The notes under the pieces are model-generated. The model did no database searches. It worked only from the letters and a program-made list of their open reading frames with translations, and was not told the DNA's origin. Below are positions 60,514 to 64,000 of a DNA stretch of 64,000 bases, in pieces. This DNA comes from Cellulomonas sp. URHD0024. GTDB taxonomy: Bacteria; Actinomycetota; Actinomycetes; Actinomycetales; Cellulomonadaceae. Numbering within the stretch: the stretch's first letter is position 1; every line of letters begins with the position of its first letter. A program made the position numbers and the translations under genes. The stretch lies in assembly GCF_000426185.1 (NCBI RefSeq), contig NZ_AUEW01000001.1, positions 372,001-436,000 on the forward strand. Direction: 5' to 3'.

Positions 60514-61727
60514 CCGTGGACACCCCGTCGGACGAGAGAGAGGGTCGGGACGACCTGGAGCCTGGTCGCCCGAGCCCGCTCGAGGTGTTCGACGCCCTCA
60601 ACGAGCCCCGCCCTGACCTCGCTGGGCCGGTCGTCAACGACGACGAGTCGCCTCTCGCAGCTGCTGCCGCCGCCGAGCTCGCCCGCGCAGAAGCCATCGA
60701 GCAGGCTCGCGCGGACGCGATCGAGGAGTCGGCGCACGACGCACCGGACGACGCACCGGACGTCGAGGTCGCCCCGAGCTCCGAGCCCGGGACAGACGAG
60801 CCCACAGGCTCCGACGACGAGCCCACGGGGTTCGACGACGCGCCTGCCCGGTCCGGCGAGGCGCCCGCCTGGGCAGAGGACGCGTCCGCCGGGTCGGAGG
60901 ACGAGTCCGCCGTCGACGGGCTCGAGCCCGCCGTCGACCAGGACGAGCGTTCGTCGGGGCCTGAACAGCCGGCGAGTCCGGCAGCACCCGCGTCGCCGGG
61001 CGCATGGGCGGTGCTCGGGCGGGCACTGCGGCCGCGGATGACGCGGGCCCAGGTCCTGGCGGGAGTGCTGTGCGCCATGCTCGGGTTCGCGCTCGTGGTC
61101 CAGGTGCGTCAGGCGGCCGGCGCTGACCTGAGCTCCATGCGCCAGCAAGACCTCGTGCGCATCCTCGACGAGGTGACCAACCGCAGCGACGCGTTGGCGA
61201 ACGAGTCGGCGGACCTCACCCGGGAGCGGGACGAGCTCCTGTCGGGCTCGGACCGACGCCAGGCCGCGCTCGACGCCCTGCGCCGCAGCGCCGAGACCCA
61301 GGGCATCCTGACGGGCCGGCTTCCGGCGGAGGGACCCGGTGTCGTCGTGACGCTCACGGAGCCGAACGACTCGAACGGGCTCGTCAAGCCGATCACGATG
61401 CTCGACGTGCTCGAGGAGCTGCGCAACGCGGGCGCCGAGGCGATCGAGCTGAACGGTCAGCGAGTGACGGCGAGCAGTGCGTTCACGGGCACCGCCGGTG
61501 CCATCGAGCTCGACGGAGTCGCCTTGGTCTCGCCGTACGTGTGGACGGCGATCGGCGACCCGGAGACGATCGACCCTGCTCTGCAGATCCCAGGCGGCGC
61601 GATGGCGCAGGTGCGCAACAACCGAGCCGAGGGCACGGTCGACCGCCGGGACAACGTCCAGATCACAGCCCTGCGCGTCATCCCGGACCCCGTGTACGCC
61701 ACCCCGGTACCTCCGTCGAAGAAATGA
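60510..61727 (+). CDS. DUF881-family membrane protein, second copy
   Basis: A 405-residue protein. An unusually long acidic cytoplasmic N-terminus (residues 1-165, rich in Asp, Glu, Ala, Pro and Ser) precedes one membrane segment (about 186-203; VLAGVLCAMLGFALVV), a coiled coil (210-260) and the DUF881 domain (LEELRNAGAEAIELNGQRVTASSAF, then PYVWTAIGDPETIDPAL). It corresponds to Rv1825. The acidic extension is poorly conserved in the family and may bind a basic partner. Confidence 0.9.
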   Translation: MTVDTPSDEREGRDDLEPGRPSPLEVFDALNEPRPDLAGPVVNDDESPLAAAAAAELARAEAIEQARADAIEESAHDAPDDAPDVEVAPSSEPGTDEPTGSDDEPTGFDDAPARSGEAPAWAEDASAGSEDESAVDGLEPAVDQDERSSGPEQPASPAAPASPGAWAVLGRALRPRMTRAQVLAGVLCAMLGFALVVQVRQAAGADLSSMRQQDLVRILDEVTNRSDALANESADLTRERDELLSGSDRRQAALDALRRSAETQGILTGRLPAEGPGVVVTLTEPNDSNGLVKPITMLDVLEELRNAGAEAIELNGQRVTASSAFTGTAGAIELDGVALVSPYVWTAIGDPETIDPALQIPGGAMAQVRNNRAEGTVDRRDNVQITALRVIPDPVYATPVPPSKK

Positions 61728-61857
61728 CCCTGGTTTGTCGGCCTTCGCCCGCCGTGCGCATCTCGACGGTGCTGCGCGGGACGCCCCGGTCCGCATAGGG
61801 TGTGAAACGCGTGGCGGTCAGCCCGCTTGCAGAGTCGGAACCGGGCCGGGAGGTGGC

Positions 61858-62322
61858 ATGAGCAGCGACGATTCGCGCGTCGGCGGTCCGACATCCGGAC
61901 AAGACACGACCATGAGTTTTGGTGCGATCGAGCCCGTCGAGATCGAGGCCGCTGCGCCCGTCGGACTCACCCCCGACGAGATCGGGGCGGTGAACGCCCT
62001 GCCGCCCACGTCCGCGCTGCTCGTCATGCAACGGGGCCCCAGTGCAGGGGCACGGTTCCTGCTCGACGCCGAGCGGACCGTCGCAGGCCGCTCGACCGGG
62101 GCGGACATCTTCCTCGACGACGTGACGGTGTCGCGCAAGCACGCGGAGTTCGTCCGCGAGGGCAACCAGTTCGTCGTCCGCGACATCGGCTCGCTCAACG
62201 GCACCTACGTGAACCGCACCCGGATCGACCAGTCGGTCCTGCGGGCCGGCGACGAGGTGCAGATCGGCAAGTACCGCATGACGTTCCATCCCAGCCCGCA
62301 CCGGGACGCGGCGGACGCGTGA
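61858..62322 (+). CDS. garA: GarA/OdhI-like FHA regulator
   Basis: A 154-residue protein. The N-terminal phosphorylation motif DTTMSF gives Thr17 and Thr18, matching the ETTS site of mycobacterial GarA. The FHA domain (about 75-145) has AGRSTGADIFLDD, VSRKHAEF and DIGSLNGTYVN. Unphosphorylated GarA binds and regulates 2-oxoglutarate dehydrogenase, glutamate dehydrogenase and glutamate synthase; PknG or PknB phosphorylation releases it through self-binding. Its kinase pknG is in the same window. ATG 61858 follows GGGAGGTGGC. Confidence 0.92.
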   Translation: MSSDDSRVGGPTSGQDTTMSFGAIEPVEIEAAAPVGLTPDEIGAVNALPPTSALLVMQRGPSAGARFLLDAERTVAGRSTGADIFLDDVTVSRKHAEFVREGNQFVVRDIGSLNGTYVNRTRIDQSVLRAGDEVQIGKYRMTFHPSPHRDAADA

Positions 62323-62356
62323 ACCGACGGATCGGATGGACCGGGGGCATCGCGTG

Positions 62357-63130
62357 GTGAGTGCACGACCGAACCGGCTGGACGCCGTGCACGAACCTGC
62401 GACGACGCAGGACGCCGCACCGACCGACGAGCTCTGGCCGCGCGGCATCTCGCGCCGCGCGACCATGCGGATCTCGGACGTGCTCGCCGGCCTGCAGATC
62501 GAGTTCCCCGCCGTGACGACGTCCAAGCTGCGGTTCCTCGAGGAGCAGGGCCTGATCGAACCGGTGCGCACGCCGTCGGGGTACCGCCAGTACTCGCCGG
62601 CCGACGTCGAGCGCCTCCGGTTCGTCCTGCGCCAGCAGCGCGACCGGTACATGCCGTTGAAGGTGATCGGCGAACGGCTCGCGGCGCTGGACGCAGGGGA
62701 GGAGGACGAGCCTGCGCCCCGGGCCCGGTTGGCCACCCGCGACGGCGTTCGTGAGTCCTCCGGGACTCGCCTGACGCTGGAGGTCCTCTCGACCGAGGCG
62801 GGGGTCGAGGCGGCGTTCATCGAGGACCTGGTCACCGCCGGAATCGTGCGGCCGCACCCGTCCGGCGCCTTCGACTCCTGGGCGCTCCAGATCGTCGTCT
62901 CGGCGGCGGCCCTCGCCGAGCACGGGATCGACCCGCGGCACCTGCGCCAGTTCCGTGCTGCGGCTGACCGTCAGGCGGACCTGGTCGAGCAGGTGGTTGC
63001 GCCGTGGCGCGGCCAGCGCAGCGCATCGAGCCGTGCACGCGCAGGAACGCTCGCCGCGGAGGTCGGCGAGCTCTGCACGCAAATGCACACGGCCCTCGTA
63101 CGCGCGGCCGTCGCCGACCTCGCTCCGTAA
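62357..63130 (+). CDS. ftsR: MerR-family regulator, FtsR-like
   Basis: About 257 residues from GTG 62357 (an ATG at 62336 would add seven). The MerR helix-turn-helix and wing are seen as MRISDVLAGLQIEFPAVTTSKLRFLEEQGLIEPVRTPSGYRQYSPADVERLRFVLRQQ. The C-terminal half lacks a metal-binding loop. The order garA - merR - bifunctional nuclease matches Rv1827-Rv1829; the corynebacterial orthologue, FtsR, activates ftsZ. A role in division control is inferred. Confidence 0.88.
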   Translation: MSARPNRLDAVHEPATTQDAAPTDELWPRGISRRATMRISDVLAGLQIEFPAVTTSKLRFLEEQGLIEPVRTPSGYRQYSPADVERLRFVLRQQRDRYMPLKVIGERLAALDAGEEDEPAPRARLATRDGVRESSGTRLTLEVLSTEAGVEAAFIEDLVTAGIVRPHPSGAFDSWALQIVVSAAALAEHGIDPRHLRQFRAAADRQADLVEQVVAPWRGQRSASSRARAGTLAAEVGELCTQMHTALVRAAVADLAP

Positions 63131-63199
63131 CGGGACCGAGACACACTCGCGCCCCCCACCACCACGCCGGATCGCCCTGGGCGTCGTAGGTTGGGCCGT

Positions 63200-63712
63200 A
63201 TGGGGGAAGATCCTGAGCTGATTCCCGTCGAGGTCGTGGGTGTACGTCAGCACCTGGCGGACGACGAGATCGTCGTGCTGCTCCTGGACCCCGACTCGGA
63301 GCTCCTCGTGCCCATCCTCATCGGGCCGTCCGAGGCGAGTGCGATTGCCTCCGCGCAGGCGGGGATCGTGCCGCCGCGCCCGATGACCCACGACCTGCTG
63401 CGGGACGTCCTGGTCGCAACCGGCTCGGGCCTGACCCGCGTCGAGATCACCCGGCTGGAAGAGGGCGTGTTCCACGCCGAGCTGGTGCTGCGCACCGGTC
63501 CGCGCGTCGACTCGCGCGCATCCGACGCCATCGCTCTGGCTCTGCGGTTCTCGTGCCCGGTCCTCTGCTCCGCCGAGGTGGTCGCCGTGGCCGGCGTCGA
63601 GGTCCGCACAGCGTCCTCCGAGCAGGACCTCGAGCGGTTCCGTCGGTTCCTGGACCTGGTGACGCCGGAGGACTTCGGCACCGGCAGCGAGCCCGACGAC
63701 GAGGGGTTGTGA
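63200..63712 (+). CDS. Bifunctional nuclease domain protein (DUF151)
   Basis: A 170-residue protein with the BFN domain: VEVVGVRQHLADDEIVVLLLDPDSELLVPILIGPSEASAIASAQ, MTHDLLRDVLVATG, RVEITRLEEGVFHAELVL and VDSRASDAIALALRFSCPVLCSAEV. Homologues have nuclease activity in plants; the actinobacterial role is uncertain. ATG 63200 overlaps a TTG at 63191 that adds three residues. It corresponds to Rv1829. Confidence 0.92.
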   Translation: MGEDPELIPVEVVGVRQHLADDEIVVLLLDPDSELLVPILIGPSEASAIASAQAGIVPPRPMTHDLLRDVLVATGSGLTRVEITRLEEGVFHAELVLRTGPRVDSRASDAIALALRFSCPVLCSAEVVAVAGVEVRTASSEQDLERFRRFLDLVTPEDFGTGSEPDDEGL

Positions 63713-63858
63713 TCAAACCTTCCGGTTCAGGTTGAAGGTGAGACTCGCGCACGGCGACACGCCCGGGGGCGTCGTGGCGTCTGCACCGTGACGGGCCTAC
63801 TGTGGCGGATAGCCGGGCGAGACGTCGTCCTGACCGGCGCTCGACGAGTGGAGGATCC

Positions 63859-64000
63859 GTGACCAGCACCGAGAATGCCGAGAGCGTCGGCGGGGTCGTT
63901 CCCCAGCGCGCCCAGGGCATGCTCTTCGACGACGACCTCCCGGATCTCGACACCTCGACCGGTTACCGCGGCCCCACGGCCTGCCGCGCGGCCGGCATCA
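63859..64000 (+). CDS. Second MerR-family regulator, truncated by window edge
   Basis: GTG 63859 follows GGAGG. The visible 47 residues end in a MerR-like start, STGYRGPTACRAAGI, which in this gene neighbourhood precedes the helix-turn-helix of a HspR/MerR-type regulator. The rest lies outside the window, so function cannot be assessed. Confidence 0.7.
   Translation, partial: MTSTENAESVGGVVPQRAQGMLFDDDLPDLDTSTGYRGPTACRAAGI

Overview
The window is very G+C-rich, gene-dense DNA with many GTG starts and 4-base ATGA/GTGA gene overlaps. PknG, GarA, an FtsR-like MerR protein, a SigL-type sigma/anti-sigma pair and mycobacterial-type Ku/LigD point to Actinomycetota. The secreted beta-helix and malectin-type proteins and a GAGCGCTC-centred operator would suit a Cellulomonas-like member of the Micrococcales; the genus is an inference. 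I see no prophage, insertion sequence, CRISPR array, rRNA or tRNA gene. The window looks like chromosome with some local gene decay.

Left part (1-23.5 kb). A membrane Ser/Thr kinase is coupled to a lipoprotein cut by the window edge. Next to them are two flavoenzyme genes that have each lost most of their interior. Then come an acetyltransferase, a secreted HAF-repeat/malectin-like protein, a CD225 protein, an MFS and a SulP transporter, a Nudix hydrolase, a three-PAS hybrid histidine kinase coupled to a REC-EAL c-di-GMP phosphodiesterase, and an OhrR-like regulator with a thiol peroxidase. Divergent from OhrR lies a ferric-reductase-like/FMN_bind/ApbE electron-transfer operon. DedA, two divergent MarR genes, and a LacI regulator next to a large secreted beta-helix protein with a LacI operator complete the section.

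Centre (23.5-35.4 kb). The standout is a ten-gene minus-strand operon, mostly joined by 4-base overlaps. In order of transcription it encodes TelA, a small unknown protein, a CbbX-like AAA+ ATPase, GlnX, GlnH, a coiled-coil unknown, PknG, a PP2C phosphatase, a VWA protein and an FHA protein. It joins the GlnX-GlnH-PknG amino-acid sensing module with a TerY-P-like triad (kinase, phosphatase, VWA) and TelA. GarA, the classical PknG target, is encoded at 61.9 kb.

Right part (35.6-64 kb). This holds an ECF41-type sigma factor with a VOC protein, and a SigL-like sigma/anti-sigma operon divergent from a secreted-repeat lipoprotein with two matching ECF promoters. A three-gene redox signalling operon follows (REC-reductase fusion, cyclic-nucleotide-domain histidine kinase, UBP zinc finger). 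Then come YbaK/pirin, a sigma factor with Ogt, malate:quinone oxidoreductase, Dps, and an NHEJ region (LigD polymerase, frameshifted LigD ligase, divergent Ku, PHP protein). HU, a Fur-family regulator, a threonine-aldolase-like enzyme and a DEAD-box helicase follow. Last is the conserved actinobacterial cluster CDP-alcohol phosphotransferase - DUF881 - sbp - DUF881 - garA - ftsR - bifunctional nuclease - MerR, here without gcvH.
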